Assembly (NCBI RefSeq): GCF_002995795.1
Contig: NZ_PVXN01000005.1
Location: 62,001 to 126,000, forward strand
Length of the DNA: 64,000 bases
Source: Clostridium thermopalmarium DSM 5974
GTDB lineage: Bacteria; Bacillota; Clostridia; Clostridiales; Clostridiaceae
Direction: 5' to 3'
Part shown: piece after piece, positions 25,809 to 36,336 of the stretch
Layout of the letters: every line of letters begins with the position of its first letter
How positions within the stretch are numbered: the stretch's first letter is position 1
Translations under genes and position numbers: made by a program
Notes under the pieces: generated by a model
What the model was told of the DNA's origin: nothing
The model's input: only the letters and a program-made list of their open reading frames with translations
The model's database searches: none

Positions 25809-26642
25809 GTGGCTTTGTATAAACAGGAAGATAGAAATATTTTTCTTAAACTCATACATAAACTTATAAGAGATGATATTTTTGCCTTAGCTTCTCAACT
25901 TGCATATAGCCTTTTATTGTCCTTTTTTCCCTTTTTAATTTTTTTGTTTACTATAGCAGCATACAGCTCTGTGAGAAGCCAAGATGTTCTCATAAGTTTA
26001 AAAAATATTCTTCCTTATAATACTTATAGTCTAATTTATACTACTGTAATTGAAATATTTGATTTTAAAAAAAGCAATCTATTATCTTTTAGCTTTATAG
26101 TTACAATATGGGTGGCTTCTAATGGCTTTAATGCTGTTATTAAGGCTCTTAACAAGGCTTATGAAGAGGAGGAGTGCAGACCTTTTTGGAAGCTTCATCT
26201 CATAGCTATTTTATGCACATTTGCACTTACTTTTTTGATAATACTTTCTCTTTTTATTCTTGTGCTTGGAAATATAATAGGATATAAACTCAGTGCTTGG
26301 TTTTCTCTTTCTATAAGGTTTCATTTTATATGGAACTTTTTAAGATACTTTTTAACTCTAATAATTATGACTTTTATTTTCGCCCTGCTCTACAAATTTA
26401 CTCCATGCAAAAGGCTCACCTTCTGGGATGTACTGCCTGGATCAGTCTTTGCCACCATAGGATGGATACTATCATCAATGGGATTTACTTTTTATGTAGA
26501 TAATTTTGCTAACTACTCCAGACTATACGGCAGCATAGGGGCTGTAATTGTGCTTATGGTATGGCTCTTTTTGACATCAGTCATTATTTTAATTGGAGGA
26601 GAAATAAACGCCTTATTAAATAAAGAGTGGAAGCACCTGTAG
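25809..26642 (+). CDS. YihY/BrkB-family membrane protein
   Basis: The protein has about 277 residues and six hydrophobic segments. It shows the family features FALASQLAYSLLLSFFPFLIF (in part), a central FTPCKRLTFWDVLPGSVFA and the late YGSIGAVIVLMVWLFLTSVIILIGGEINA (in part). The family was once called ribonuclease BN by mistake, and its true function is unknown; some members are linked to virulence or transport. AAGGAG lies only two bases before GTG 25809 but eight before TTG 25815, so the TTG may be the real start. It is a single-gene unit ending at a strong hairpin. Confidence 0.88.
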   Translation: MALYKQEDRNIFLKLIHKLIRDDIFALASQLAYSLLLSFFPFLIFLFTIAAYSSVRSQDVLISLKNILPYNTYSLIYTTVIEIFDFKKSNLLSFSFIVTIWVASNGFNAVIKALNKAYEEEECRPFWKLHLIAILCTFALTFLIILSLFILVLGNIIGYKLSAWFSLSIRFHFIWNFLRYFLTLIIMTFIFALLYKFTPCKRLTFWDVLPGSVFATIGWILSSMGFTFYVDNFANYSRLYGSIGAVIVLMVWLFLTSVIILIGGEINALLNKEWKHL

Positions 26643-26694
26643 GCACAGTGGAGAAAAAGGCAGTTTAGAAAGCTTAGAGAGTGTAGGAAGCTGA

Positions 26695-26734
26695 AGCACT
26701 AAAAAACTGCATTTTGCAGTTTTTTTAGTGCTTT
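26695..26734 (+). terminator. Intrinsic terminator after the YihY gene
   Basis: AAGCACTAAAAAACTGCA pairs with TGCAGTTTTTTTAGTGCTT in a near-perfect stem with a small loop. T runs occur within the 3' arm. Confidence 0.75.
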
Positions 26735-26824
26735 GTCATTAAATTGTAACAAAAGAGAGATAATATATAATTAAATCAAAGGAAATTGTAAAGTTTGTTT
26801 ATATATATCAGGAGGGAATTGTTT

Positions 26825-28045
26825 ATGAGTAACTTTAATGATGATTTTAATAAAAATGATTTTGTAGAGGTAAAATCTTGGAAGGAAGGTGAAGATATTT
26901 CTTATAGCTCTGATAACATCAAGAAGAATAAGCCCAAAAAAGGCATGGGAAAAAAATTTTTTTCTTATTTAATAGTTGGAGTTTTATGCACTTCTTTAGG
27001 AGGTGTGGCTTCTTCAATTGCTACTATAAAGTACTTTAATAATAAAGGTATATCTTCACCAAGTACTGTTCAATCTAATTCCGAAAAAACAAATAACAAT
27101 ACGGTTAAGACTAGTTCTAGCTCAGTACCTCTTTCTGTGGCAAATATTGCAAAACAAGTAGGGCCTGCTGTTGTAGGGGTTTCTACTAAGAGTATAACTT
27201 CTATAGATATGTTTGGACTTCCTGAGACTCAAGAAGGCATGGGATCTGGAATCATATTTAATGAGGATGGATATATATTAACCAATTATCATGTAATAAA
27301 CGGAGCAAAACAGATAACTGTTATCTTTAATAATGGAAAAGAGGGCAAGGAAATACCTGCTAAAGTTGTTAACTATGATTCTTCTTTGGATCTTGCTGTT
27401 ATAAAGCTAACTGAAGATGTGGAGATCCCTGCTGTAGCTGAGTTTGGAGATTCTGACAGCATTGAGGTTGGAGAACCTGCTATAGCAATAGGTAATCCTC
27501 TTGGAAAGCAGTTTTTAGGAACAGTAACTGCTGGAGTTATAAGTGCAGTTAATAGAGAGGTAACTGTTGATGGCCAAACTCAGAAGTACATTCAAACCGA
27601 TGCTGCTATAAATCCTGGTAATAGTGGTGGTGCTTTGGTTAATACCTATGGTCAAGTAATTGGAATAAACACAGCTAAAATCGGCGGAAGTCAAATAGAA
27701 GGACTTGGCTTTGCAATTCCTATAAATACTGTTAAGCCTCAAATTGAAAAACTTATAAAGCCTCTTTTAAAGATTGGTATTAGTGCCTCTAATATAACCC
27801 AAAATATTGCTAAAAGAAATAATCTTCCTATTGGAATCTATATTCACCAAGTAGAAGAATTCAGTCCTGCTGAAAAAGCTGGCTTACTCCCTGGAGACGT
27901 TATTACAAAGTTTGACGGCAAAACCGTTAAAACCGTTGAAGAAATGAACGCTCTAAAACAAAAACACAATTCTGGAGATAAAGTAGAAATACAAGTAATT
28001 AGAGATGGAAAAACCAAAAAAATCACGCTTACACTTTCTGAATAA
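26825..28045 (+). CDS. HtrA/DegP-like membrane-anchored serine protease with PDZ domain
   Basis: ATG 26825 follows AGGAGGG by a good distance, giving 406 residues; a longer frame from 26795 is unlikely. One membrane helix (about 45-66) anchors it, with the protease outside. The triad is visible: His156 in TNYHVI, Asp189 in DLAVIK, and Ser267 in NPGNSGGA. A PDZ domain covers about residues 320-400 (AEKAGLLPGDVITKFDGK). HtrA proteins degrade or refold damaged exported proteins. The neighbouring two-component genes on the opposite strand recall the CssRS control of htrA in Bacillus, but no operon link exists. Confidence 0.95.
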   Translation: MSNFNDDFNKNDFVEVKSWKEGEDISYSSDNIKKNKPKKGMGKKFFSYLIVGVLCTSLGGVASSIATIKYFNNKGISSPSTVQSNSEKTNNNTVKTSSSSVPLSVANIAKQVGPAVVGVSTKSITSIDMFGLPETQEGMGSGIIFNEDGYILTNYHVINGAKQITVIFNNGKEGKEIPAKVVNYDSSLDLAVIKLTEDVEIPAVAEFGDSDSIEVGEPAIAIGNPLGKQFLGTVTAGVISAVNREVTVDGQTQKYIQTDAAINPGNSGGALVNTYGQVIGINTAKIGGSQIEGLGFAIPINTVKPQIEKLIKPLLKIGISASNITQNIAKRNNLPIGIYIHQVEEFSPAEKAGLLPGDVITKFDGKTVKTVEEMNALKQKHNSGDKVEIQVIRDGKTKKITLTLSE

Positions 28046-28083
28046 AAACATTATATAAATATTTTACGAAATAAAATGTTTAT

Positions 28084-28113
28084 AAGTGGAGGTGCCTATA
28101 GGCGCCTCCACTT
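28084..28113 (+). terminator. GC-rich palindromic terminator-like element
   Basis: AAGTGGAGGTGCC pairs with GGCGCCTCCACTT around TATA, one G-T pair aside. A sequence with the same GGCGCCTCCACTT arm lies at 41159-41195, also just after a plus-strand gene. Confidence 0.65.
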
Positions 28114-28150
28114 TACCTATTATAAAAATTTCAGTGAATTGATTAGATAC

Positions 28151-29680
28151 TTACATATAAGAAAAATTCTGCGCATTTTTCTTATATAGTGAGAAGTAAA
28201 ACTTCACTCCATTTTCTGTGTTTTCTACTCCAAAATCGCTGTTGTGAAGCTGTAGAATGTGTTTGACTATACTAAGACCAAGTCCTGTGCCTCCTAGGCT
28301 CCTATTTCTGGATTTGTCTATTTTATAAAATCTGTCCCATATCTTTTTCATATCTTCTTCTCTTATTTGCTCTCCTTCATTTTCAATTTCAACAAAAATC
28401 TTATCATCTTTAGTTAGAGTTCTTACATATATATTACCCTTATCTTTAACATGCCTTATGGCATTGGTAAGAAAATTAGTTATTACCTCTTCAATTCTGT
28501 CCTCATCACCTAGAACTTCTAAATTTTTATCCACGGAGCTTACAATAGTAAAAGTTCTGTCTGTGTCTTTATCTCCTTTTATTTTTTCTAATCTTTTTAT
28601 GGTTTCATTTATTGTCATATCCAGATAAAATTCATTCATTTCTATTTTGAAGTTTCCTGATTCAAGTTTTGAAAGCTCCAACATATCCGATACCATATTT
28701 GCCATCTTTTTGGCTTCATCTATTATTACATCTAAATAGTAATCCCTGTCTTCTCCCTGTACAATGTTGTCTTTTATGCCTTCAGCATATCCTTCAATTA
28801 AACTTATGGGAGTTTTTAATTCATGAGATACTGCTGCTACGAATTCTTTTCTCATGTTTTCAAGTTCTTTTTCTTTTTCAATATCTCGTCGAAGCTGTTT
28901 ATTGGATTCTTTCAAAGAGGATAGAGCATCACTTAAATTTTTAGCTAAAAAGTTCAGGGTTTTGCCTAAGTTTCCTATCTCATCTTCTGTAGTTACTTCG
29001 CATTTTTCCGTAAAATCAAGCTTTGCCATCTTTAAAGCTGCATTATTAAGTTCTACTAACGGCTTTGCAATCATCTTGGAATATATAAACGCAAGTATTA
29101 AAATGATAATTACAGCAGCTATATATACATATATGTAAAGTTCCTTCATTACTTTTACAGCTTCATCCACTGGCTGGAGAGAAGATACTGCAAATATTAC
29201 CTTTACAGGAATATTATTAAAAGATACTGGAGCAATAGCTACTATGTTTTTAATATTATAACGGGGATCATTAAATATATAAGTTACAGTCTCACCTTTC
29301 ATCTGCATATCTATAAAGGCTCTAGGATTAGATGTCCATTCTTCTACTACTTTTTTTATTATACTGACTCTGTTTGAATCCTTAATCTTATCTTGTGAAT
29401 CTGTTATATAACTTAAAAGTCCATTGCTCTCTAATATAACTATTTTTGCATTATTATCATCTTCAAAATCCTTTATATTACTGAGGTTTTTTTCCATATT
29501 ACCAATATTCTCTACGTAGCTTTTTTCAAAGTTTTCAAGATTATTCTTTAGATTTTTAGTCTTTCTATCTATATAAAAGTTTTGGAAAAATATAGATTGA
29601 AATAACATCTCTATAGTTATAAAAGCTGTAAAAAAAACTACGGTTATTACAAATAACTTTAAAACAATGCTTTTTTTCAT
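28151..29680 (-). CDS. Sensor histidine kinase
   Basis: The 509-residue protein has TM1 at 7-31, an extracytoplasmic sensor region of about 150 residues, TM2 at 182-201, a HAMP domain and a coiled linker. The HisKA domain carries His286 in SHELKTP. The HATPase domain has an N box (VITNFLTNAI) and a G box (GGTGLGLSIVKH). Its start overlaps the stop of the response regulator gene as ATGA, so the pair is coupled. The sensor domain does not resemble one I can name. A link to envelope stress is suggested only by the adjacent HtrA gene. Confidence 0.95.
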   Translation of the reverse strand: MKKSIVLKLFVITVVFFTAFITIEMLFQSIFFQNFYIDRKTKNLKNNLENFEKSYVENIGNMEKNLSNIKDFEDDNNAKIVILESNGLLSYITDSQDKIKDSNRVSIIKKVVEEWTSNPRAFIDMQMKGETVTYIFNDPRYNIKNIVAIAPVSFNNIPVKVIFAVSSLQPVDEAVKVMKELYIYVYIAAVIIILILAFIYSKMIAKPLVELNNAALKMAKLDFTEKCEVTTEDEIGNLGKTLNFLAKNLSDALSSLKESNKQLRRDIEKEKELENMRKEFVAAVSHELKTPISLIEGYAEGIKDNIVQGEDRDYYLDVIIDEAKKMANMVSDMLELSKLESGNFKIEMNEFYLDMTINETIKRLEKIKGDKDTDRTFTIVSSVDKNLEVLGDEDRIEEVITNFLTNAIRHVKDKGNIYVRTLTKDDKIFVEIENEGEQIREEDMKKIWDRFYKIDKSRNRSLGGTGLGLSIVKHILQLHNSDFGVENTENGVKFYFSLYKKNAQNFSYM

Positions 29681-30357
29681 TCTTTCACCTCGAATTTATA
29701 CCCACTTCCCCTTACAGTAACTATATAGTCAGCTTTATGCTTTAATTTTTCTCTCAGTCTCTTTACATGAGTGTCAACGGTTCTAAGACCCCCATAGTAA
29801 TCAAACCCCCATACTTTATCTAAAATTACATCTCTGCTTAAGGATATTCCTTCATTTTTAGCAAAAAATAATAATAAATCATATTCTTTAGGAGAAAGTT
29901 GTATTTCCTCACCATCTATTTTTACTTCATGAGAAAGAGGATTAATTTCAAGTCCATTGAATTTTTTTGTTTCATTTTCCAACTTATTTTTTCCATTGCT
30001 CCTTTTTAAAAGTGCCTTTGCTTTAGCCACTAAAACCTTAGGACTAAAAGGTTTTGTCACATAATCATCAGCTCCAAGCTCATACCCTAGAAGTTTGTCT
30101 TCCTCCTCACTCTTTGCTGTAAGCATTATTATAGGTATATCTGAAACTTCTCTTATTTTATTACAAACTGTCCATCCATCCATATAAGGTATCATTATAT
30201 CCAGTATAACTAAATCAACTCTATTATTTTTAAATAAATCCAAAGCCTTTATTCCATTGTCACATTCCAATATATTAAATCCACTATCTTTAAAATAATC
30301 TCTTAAAAGCTTTCTCATTCTTTCTTCATCTTCAATTATTAGTATGGTTTCATTCAA
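29677..30357 (-). CDS. OmpR-family response regulator
   Basis: The best start is TTG 30357, eight bases after GAGGAGG, giving 226 residues; the longer frame from ATG 30375 contains that site. The receiver domain has the acidic pair IIEDEE, phosphoacceptor Asp53 in LVILDIMIPY, the Thr of MLTAKSEEE and the Lys of DDYVTKPF. The OmpR/PhoB winged helix follows (LSPKEYDLLLFFAKNEG, TVDTHVKRLREKL). It is the cognate partner of the histidine kinase encoded next. Target genes cannot be inferred. Confidence 0.95.
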   Translation of the reverse strand: MNETILIIEDEERMRKLLRDYFKDSGFNILECDNGIKALDLFKNNRVDLVILDIMIPYMDGWTVCNKIREVSDIPIIMLTAKSEEEDKLLGYELGADDYVTKPFSPKVLVAKAKALLKRSNGKNKLENETKKFNGLEINPLSHEVKIDGEEIQLSPKEYDLLLFFAKNEGISLSRDVILDKVWGFDYYGGLRTVDTHVKRLREKLKHKADYIVTVRGSGYKFEVKE

Positions 30358-30375
30358 AATATTCATCCTCCTCAT

Positions 30376-30702
30376 TTTCTATGTGATGCTTACTAGTTAC
30401 TTTATGCTGAGTAAAGATTTAAAACATATTATAATTCATATTGTAATCATACAATGCAATTTCTTCAATATTTGAAAAATCACCTTAAAAATTTACTTGA
30501 TGTGGAATTATATTTTTCATGATAGAATAAATTTATATAGTGTAACTTCAATAAAACGCACTTTTCTTTAATTATTGTATACTTTTTATGCTTTTAAGAG
30601 AAATATTGTAGCATTTTTATTTAATATGAATAATAATATATGGTATAATATAATAAAAATACCTGGCATTTTATTAAGTGGAGAAATAAAAGGGGGATAA
30701 TA
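30376..30702. other. Divergent intergenic region
   Basis: This AT-rich stretch holds the promoters of the response regulator (minus) and fbp (plus). GGGGGAT precedes the fbp ATG. I see no riboswitch or operator. Confidence 0.6.
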
Positions 30703-32703
30703 ATGACCTTCTGTGATGAAAACAACTTAGATATGATAAAAAATGATTTAAGATATTTGCAGCTACTTGCAAAGCAGTATCCAAGCATATCTTCTGCTAG
30801 TACTGAGATTGTAAATTTGCAGGCTATTTTGAATTTGCCTAAGAGTACAGAGCATTTTATAAGCGATGTGCATGGAGAGCATGAATCTTTTACTCACGTC
30901 CTTAAAAATGCTTCTGGAGTTATAAAGCGCAAAATTGATGATGTCTTTGGCAATTCTCTAAGAGAAAGTGAAAAGGCTGCTTTGGCTACACTTATATATT
31001 ATCCAGAGCAAAAAATCGAGCTTATAAAAAACACTGAGGAAGATTTAGAGGACTGGTATAAGATAAATCTTTATAGACTTATCGAGCTTTGCAGAGTGGT
31101 TTCTTCAAAGTATACCCGCTCCAAGGTTAGAAAAGCTCTTCCACCGGATTTTGCTTACGTAATTGAGGAGCTGCTTCATGAACATGATGGCACTATAAAC
31201 AAACATGAATATTATAATGGAATTATTTCTACTATAATAGATATCGATAGAGCCGCTGAATTTATTATAGCTATTTCCAAAGTTATTCAAAGACTTGTCG
31301 TAGACAGGCTTCACATTGTGGGAGATATTTATGATAGAGGTCCAGGGCCTGAAATAATTATGGAAGCTTTGATAAAACACCATTCTGTAGATATACAATG
31401 GGGAAATCACGATATTCTATGGATGGGAGCTGCTGCTGGTTCTGAAGCTTGTATATGCAATGTGCTTAGAATAGCATTAAGATATGCTAACCTATACACC
31501 ATAGAGGACGGTTATGGAATAAATCAGCTTCCTCTTGCTACATTTTCAACAGAATTTTATGATGATGATGCTTGCAAAAGCTTTATGCCTAGGATTATTG
31601 ATAAAAAATTAAGCGAAAGAGAGATTGCTTTAATCTCAAAAATGCACAAGGCTATAGCTATTATACAGTTCAAGCTTGAAGGACAGATTATTAAGAAGCA
31701 TCCTGAATTTTTAATGAACGATCAGCTTTTGCTGGATAAAATAGATTATGAAAAAGGCACAATTAATTTGAATGGAAAAACTTATACTCTTAATGATAAA
31801 CACTTTCCAACAATTAACCCTAAAGATCCTTATAAACTAACTCCTCAAGAGGAAGAGCTTATAAAAAAATTAAAACATTCCTTTATTCACAGCGAAAAGC
31901 TTCAACGCCATATTCGTTTTTTATATACTAAAGGAAGTATGTATTTGATTTATAATTCTAATCTTTTATTTCATGGGTGCATTCCTCTTAATGAAGATGG
32001 TTCCTTTAAAGAAGTAACCATTTCTGGAGTTAAATATAAGGGTAAGGCATTATTAGATAAATTTGATCATCTTGCAAGGGAAGCTTATTTCTTTAAGGAG
32101 GGCTCTAAAGCAAAGGAATATGCCATGGATATGATGTGGTATTTATGGTGCGGCCCGGATTCTCCTGAATTTGGAAAACACAAAATGACTACTTTTGAAA
32201 GATATTTTATAGATGATAAGAAAACTCATGTAGAAAGAAAAAATCCTTACTATAAATATAGAGATAATGAAGAAATAGTTATTAATATTTTAAAAGAATT
32301 TAACCTAGATCCAAATACTTCTCACATAATAAACGGACATGTTCCTGTAAAAACTAAAAGTGGAGAGAATCCAATTAAAGCCAATGGAAAACTTTTAGTT
32401 ATAGATGGAGGCTTTTGCCGAGCATATCAACCTGAAACAGGAATTGCAGGTTATACTTTAATTTATAATTCTTATGGTCTTTTGCTCAGCTCTCATGAAC
32501 CATTTGGTTCTATAGAAAAAGCTATTAAAGAAGAAAAAGATATTGTATCCTCTACCGTAATACTTGAACATTCTCTCTCTCGAAAAAGAGTTGCAGACAC
32601 AGATATAGGAAGGGAAATAAAAAAGCAAATTAAGGAACTTGAAATGCTTTTGATTGCTTATAGAAAAGGTCTTATAAAAGAAGAATCTACAGTAAGCGAA
32701 TAA
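30703..32703 (+). CDS. fbp: Class III fructose-1,6-bisphosphatase
   Basis: The 666-residue protein has the calcineurin-like metallophosphatase signatures of the Firmicute class III enzymes. These are [11 protein letters not shown] near residue 48, [14 protein letters not shown] near 206, and QWGNHDI near 232, with a late [17 protein letters not shown]. The length equals that of Bacillus subtilis Fbp. It hydrolyses fructose-1,6-bisphosphate in gluconeogenesis. The gene stands alone between a divergent regulator and a terminator. Confidence 0.97.
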   Translation: MTFCDENNLDMIKNDLRYLQLLAKQYPSISSASTEIVNLQAILNLPKSTEHFISDVHGEHESFTHVLKNASGVIKRKIDDVFGNSLRESEKAALATLIYYPEQKIELIKNTEEDLEDWYKINLYRLIELCRVVSSKYTRSKVRKALPPDFAYVIEELLHEHDGTINKHEYYNGIISTIIDIDRAAEFIIAISKVIQRLVVDRLHIVGDIYDRGPGPEIIMEALIKHHSVDIQWGNHDILWMGAAAGSEACICNVLRIALRYANLYTIEDGYGINQLPLATFSTEFYDDDACKSFMPRIIDKKLSEREIALISKMHKAIAIIQFKLEGQIIKKHPEFLMNDQLLLDKIDYEKGTINLNGKTYTLNDKHFPTINPKDPYKLTPQEEELIKKLKHSFIHSEKLQRHIRFLYTKGSMYLIYNSNLLFHGCIPLNEDGSFKEVTISGVKYKGKALLDKFDHLAREAYFFKEGSKAKEYAMDMMWYLWCGPDSPEFGKHKMTTFERYFIDDKKTHVERKNPYYKYRDNEEIVINILKEFNLDPNTSHIINGHVPVKTKSGENPIKANGKLLVIDGGFCRAYQPETGIAGYTLIYNSYGLLLSSHEPFGSIEKAIKEEKDIVSSTVILEHSLSRKRVADTDIGREIKKQIKELEMLLIAYRKGLIKEESTVSE

Positions 32704-32715
32704 TTTTTATATAGA

Positions 32716-32757
32716 AAGTGGCTGTGGTTTTTTATAGCTCAAAACCGCAGCCACTTT
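32716..32757 (+). terminator. Intrinsic terminator after fbp
   Basis: AAAGTGGCTGTGGTTTT pairs with AAAACCGCAGCCACTTT and is followed by T residues. It could also serve the minus-strand gene ending at 32787. Confidence 0.85.
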
Positions 32758-32786
32758 TTCCCTATTTACTACTCCATATACAATTT

Positions 32787-34784
32787 TTATATTATCCAAT
32801 CCACCTTATAATTTACAAGATAGGCTGGATATTCAAACTCATACCACTTATCTACTTTAACTTTGTTTCCTATTAATTTATATTTAGGATATACCTCTTC
32901 CGTAAGATCCATATCGTTTAAGGTGTTAAATAGGAAAAGTCCTTTTACTCCTTTTTCATAGGCCTCATGTGCTCTAAATAGATATTCTTCTGCGGACACA
33001 TATTCATTGTTTGGAATATATTTTCCTTCCTTCATTAATTTTTCTGTTTCAGGAGTTAAATCTTGTCCTTTAAGATTAGCTGTAACTCCTAGGTAAAGTT
33101 CTACATTAGTGCCCTTCACCATCTCTACATATCTATCAAAGTTAAAAAAGTCTTCATAACTTATAACAGATGGCACAATTCTGTCAACCAATCCTTCTTT
33201 TACCCAAGCTTCTATGTCTAATCCATAGGATTCAGGATTTAGATATGGAAATCTTACTGTTATTTTCTTATCTGGAATTTCTCTTCTAACCTCTCTAATA
33301 AATGATGTCATTATATATATTTTTTCTTCATGAGATGCTTCATCTCCCATAACATTAGGGTATCTACAAAAGTCTAAGGTTATTCCATATAAGTTTTCTG
33401 TCACAGAAACTTCTTTTAACACATTTAATATGTATTCTCTAAATTTAGGATAATAATAGCTTAATGACTTTCCATTGCTCTGAAGGCAATCCCCATAATT
33501 ATCAAATAAAGCTCCATTTAAGAATTTTGTAGAATTTGATGAATAAAAGGCTGCCATTCTTAAGGATGCACTTGTCTTAATCCCCATTTCATTAGCTTTT
33601 TTAGTTACTATCTCTAAAGGAGATTGACCTGAAATTAATATATTTATAATCTGCTTTTTTGCCAAAATATCTCCATGTCTAACAAAGGATTCATATTTAT
33701 AAAAATCCTTAAAAGGTATTCCAGCATATTTACTGTTATAGGTTAAGAGTCCTGTAGTACCTAATGTCCAATTTATCTCCTTAGCCCCTGTCTTAGAATA
33801 CAAGTTTACAGGAAATTGCTTCAAGCTAGATACATCTGGATACTTTCCCCAAAAGAAATCTGTGTATCCATCATTATCATATATTACTCTCGAATATGTA
33901 GTATATTCATTCTCTTTATTATATAGCTTAACCTGTTCATTGTTTAGGGCTACTACCTTTATATAGGTTATTTCTGCCTTTTTCCCACTTATTGGAACTA
34001 TACTTATGCTATCTCCGTCAAAATTATCTGCAAAGGCAAAGCTTTCATTTATATATTTTGCCTTGTTGTTTGAGTCTTTTTCATATGGTATAATAGTTTC
34101 TTCTTTTTCATTATGCTTTACTCTAAAACCTTCTGTATCACTTGAATACCCTATATAAACTCCAAACCAGCCCTTAAGCTTTACTGGAAGCTTTATCTCT
34201 TCAGCATTTTCCTTATTAGAAATAATAACATATGAAGCATCTATATTAGCCATCTTATATACAGTGTAATTCCATCCGCTTTCTTTTATATTTTTATCTT
34301 CTAATCCTATTAACTTATCCACCCTGTTAAATACATACTTTTTATTTCCTTCAGCATTTATACTATCTTCAGGATTTAAAATCTGCATATCCTTAAAAGG
34401 GCCATCATTTCTTATTGTAAAGCTGATTTCTTTTTTATTTTTTAACCTTGTATTAAGCTTTGAATAAATGTTTCTTTCCACAATTAAAGTATACTTTTCA
34501 CCTTCAGTATATCCTCTGATTGGTGGCTTTACTAAAATAGTCTTTTCATCCTTTGCAAATTCCAGTCTTACTCTTACCTTCTCACCTTTCTTGTCTAATA
34601 CTTTTATAGAATCAACTGCTTCATCATCATATCGTATTTTTTTATTGAAAGTTATCTTCCAAACCTTATCTTTTCCTACCTCTAGGTTATCTGCTGCTCT
34701 AGCATCTATTTTTATACCAATTACTAATAGAATCAACATCACTAAAGGTAGTATAATTTGTTTTCCTCTAATACTCACGTCCAT
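32787..34784 (-). CDS. Secreted Ig-like plus TIM-barrel glycosidase-like protein
   Basis: The 665-residue protein has a signal peptide ending near ARA (residue 30). An SbsA-like Ig domain follows at about 31-130 (KVWKITFNKKI, GEKYTLIVERN), then a beta-rich middle. The C-terminal half (about 370-620) looks like a TIM barrel of the GH10-like/GHL10 type, with YGITLDFCRYPN, RIVPSVISYEDF and KGLFLFNTLND. Asp in LDFCRYP and Glu residues nearby may be catalytic, but I cannot confirm them. Fusion of Ig and hydrolase parts suggests it acts on a surface polysaccharide. The start is ATG 34784 and the gene is monocistronic. Confidence 0.65.
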   Translation of the reverse strand: MDVSIRGKQIILPLVMLILLVIGIKIDARAADNLEVGKDKVWKITFNKKIRYDDEAVDSIKVLDKKGEKVRVRLEFAKDEKTILVKPPIRGYTEGEKYTLIVERNIYSKLNTRLKNKKEISFTIRNDGPFKDMQILNPEDSINAEGNKKYVFNRVDKLIGLEDKNIKESGWNYTVYKMANIDASYVIISNKENAEEIKLPVKLKGWFGVYIGYSSDTEGFRVKHNEKEETIIPYEKDSNNKAKYINESFAFADNFDGDSISIVPISGKKAEITYIKVVALNNEQVKLYNKENEYTTYSRVIYDNDGYTDFFWGKYPDVSSLKQFPVNLYSKTGAKEINWTLGTTGLLTYNSKYAGIPFKDFYKYESFVRHGDILAKKQIINILISGQSPLEIVTKKANEMGIKTSASLRMAAFYSSNSTKFLNGALFDNYGDCLQSNGKSLSYYYPKFREYILNVLKEVSVTENLYGITLDFCRYPNVMGDEASHEEKIYIMTSFIREVRREIPDKKITVRFPYLNPESYGLDIEAWVKEGLVDRIVPSVISYEDFFNFDRYVEMVKGTNVELYLGVTANLKGQDLTPETEKLMKEGKYIPNNEYVSAEEYLFRAHEAYEKGVKGLFLFNTLNDMDLTEEVYPKYKLIGNKVKVDKWYEFEYPAYLVNYKVDWII

Positions 34785-34885
34785 CTCCTACTTTCATTGT
34801 TTGTTGTCTTTGTCATCTCTTGTAAATGACTTATTATTATTTTACCATATTTTAATAAAAAATTTGCACTAATTTATCATTTAAA

Positions 34886-34924
34886 ACGCTTCGCTTGTAA
34901 ATTTTAATTTACTAAGCGAAGCGT
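34886..34924 (-). terminator. Terminator after the LysM-GH18 gene
   Basis: ACGCTTCGCTT pairs with AAGCGAAGCGT, extended by TAAAT/ATTTA, with TTTTAAAT following on the minus strand. Confidence 0.8.
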
Positions 34925-34946
34925 CTAAACTTTTAAAATACATTTT

Positions 34947-36224
34947 CTATATCACTTTTGTAACATTGAAAAGTGCATTTAATACAAGCCAGTTTTGAGG
35001 GAACCATCTTCCTATTGTCCAATAGCTAACTCCTCTAATTCTAAACTGCTGAGCAAGCCTTAGTTTAACTTCTATGCTCCTTGCGTCCTCAAACCACACT
35101 ACATGGCGTCTTCCATCAGAGTCATAATAGTTAAAGAATGGTGCTTGAGCCTCTTCATCATATTGTATTACCGCTCCTGTTCTTGCTGCTAAATCCACAG
35201 CTCCTGTATTAGATATGGTTCTGGCTGCTGTTCCTCTCCTATATGGAAGAGTCCAATCATAGCCATAATTAGGTATTCCCATAAATATTTTATCCCTTGG
35301 TATTGCTGTTACAGCATAGTTAAGAACTCTTCTAACTTCATTTATAGGAGCTACTGCAAGAGGTGGACCATAGGTATATCCCCATTCATAAGTCATAAGT
35401 ATTACATGATCAGCTAAGGCTCCATGAACTGGATAATCGTGCCCTTCATAAAGCAAGCCTGGCTGATTTGCTGCTATTTTGGGTGCTAAAGCTGTGGTTA
35501 CTTGATATCCTAAAGGTTTTAATCTGCTTGTAACCCTTCTTAAAAAGTCATTATATTTTTCTCTATCTTCTGGATAGATGTACTCAAAGTCTATATCTAG
35601 CCCATAGTAGTTCTTACTTCTTAGCATTTCTATAGCATTATTTATTAATGTATCTTGAAGCTCGGTACTATTAAATATAGTTCTTGCTAAATCGCTGCTA
35701 AAGCTACCTCCTTCTTCTATATTGGTAATAACTAAAAGGGGCGCTACATTTGCTGCTCTTGCTGCACTTATTAAAGGAGTGTCATTTATTGAAGATAGAC
35801 TGCCATCTGGTCTTACCTCATGGCTGAATATGCTTAAATAAGTCAAGTAAGGAAGAGTTTTTCTTAAAGTTTCCATATCTATATTTGGAAAAGCGTAACC
35901 ATCTACCTCAATGGTTCCAAGCCTTCTCGTAGGTGGGATATTTATTATTTGCCCTATAGAAATTGATGATGGATCTGTTATTTCAGGATTAGCATCTAAT
36001 ATGCTTTGCACAGTAGTTCCATATCTTCTAGCTATGGTATAAAGCGATTCCCCTCTTCTTACGATATGTCTTATGTTCTCTCCCAGTATTACTAAACTTT
36101 GACCTATTACTAGCCTTTCGGGATTTTCTATTTCGTTATCTGAAATTATTTTATCCGCGGAAACTCCATACCTTCTGCCAATGTTGTATATTGTATCACC
36201 TGCTCTTACAACATGTATAATCAA
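34947..36224 (-). CDS. LysM-GH18 spore/peptidoglycan N-acetylglucosaminidase-like hydrolase (SleL/YaaH type)
   Basis: TTG 36224, six bases after GGAGGTG, is the probable start (425 residues beginning IIHVVRAGDTIYNIG). Two LysM domains (about 1-46 and 50-96) bind peptidoglycan. A GH18 domain follows, with the catalytic motif YYGLDIDFEYIYPED (in place of DGxDxDxE), LGYQVTTALAPK and VSYWTIGRW. The family includes SleL/YaaH, which break down cortex peptidoglycan during spore germination, and coat proteins. There is no signal peptide, which suits a forespore or mother-cell protein. A Spo0E-type gene lies just upstream. Confidence 0.88.
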   Translation of the reverse strand: MIIHVVRAGDTIYNIGRRYGVSADKIISDNEIENPERLVIGQSLVILGENIRHIVRRGESLYTIARRYGTTVQSILDANPEITDPSSISIGQIINIPPTRRLGTIEVDGYAFPNIDMETLRKTLPYLTYLSIFSHEVRPDGSLSSINDTPLISAARAANVAPLLVITNIEEGGSFSSDLARTIFNSTELQDTLINNAIEMLRSKNYYGLDIDFEYIYPEDREKYNDFLRRVTSRLKPLGYQVTTALAPKIAANQPGLLYEGHDYPVHGALADHVILMTYEWGYTYGPPLAVAPINEVRRVLNYAVTAIPRDKIFMGIPNYGYDWTLPYRRGTAARTISNTGAVDLAARTGAVIQYDEEAQAPFFNYYDSDGRRHVVWFEDARSIEVKLRLAQQFRIRGVSYWTIGRWFPQNWLVLNALFNVTKVI

Positions 36225-36336
36225 AAGCCACACCTCCAAATTCATACTAGTTTAATATATGATGGAGTGCTTTGATAGGTGATACTAAATAGCAATTATT
36301 ATCAAACAACTAACAAGCAATATTATTTTAATATAT

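Noticed and set aside
25678-25869. 63-residue frame
   Set aside because: No ribosome binding site, AT-driven composition, and overlap with the YihY start.
32787-34784. Assignment to a named glycoside hydrolase family
   Set aside because: The TIM-barrel look is clear but the catalytic residues cannot be fixed by eye, so only a general call is given.
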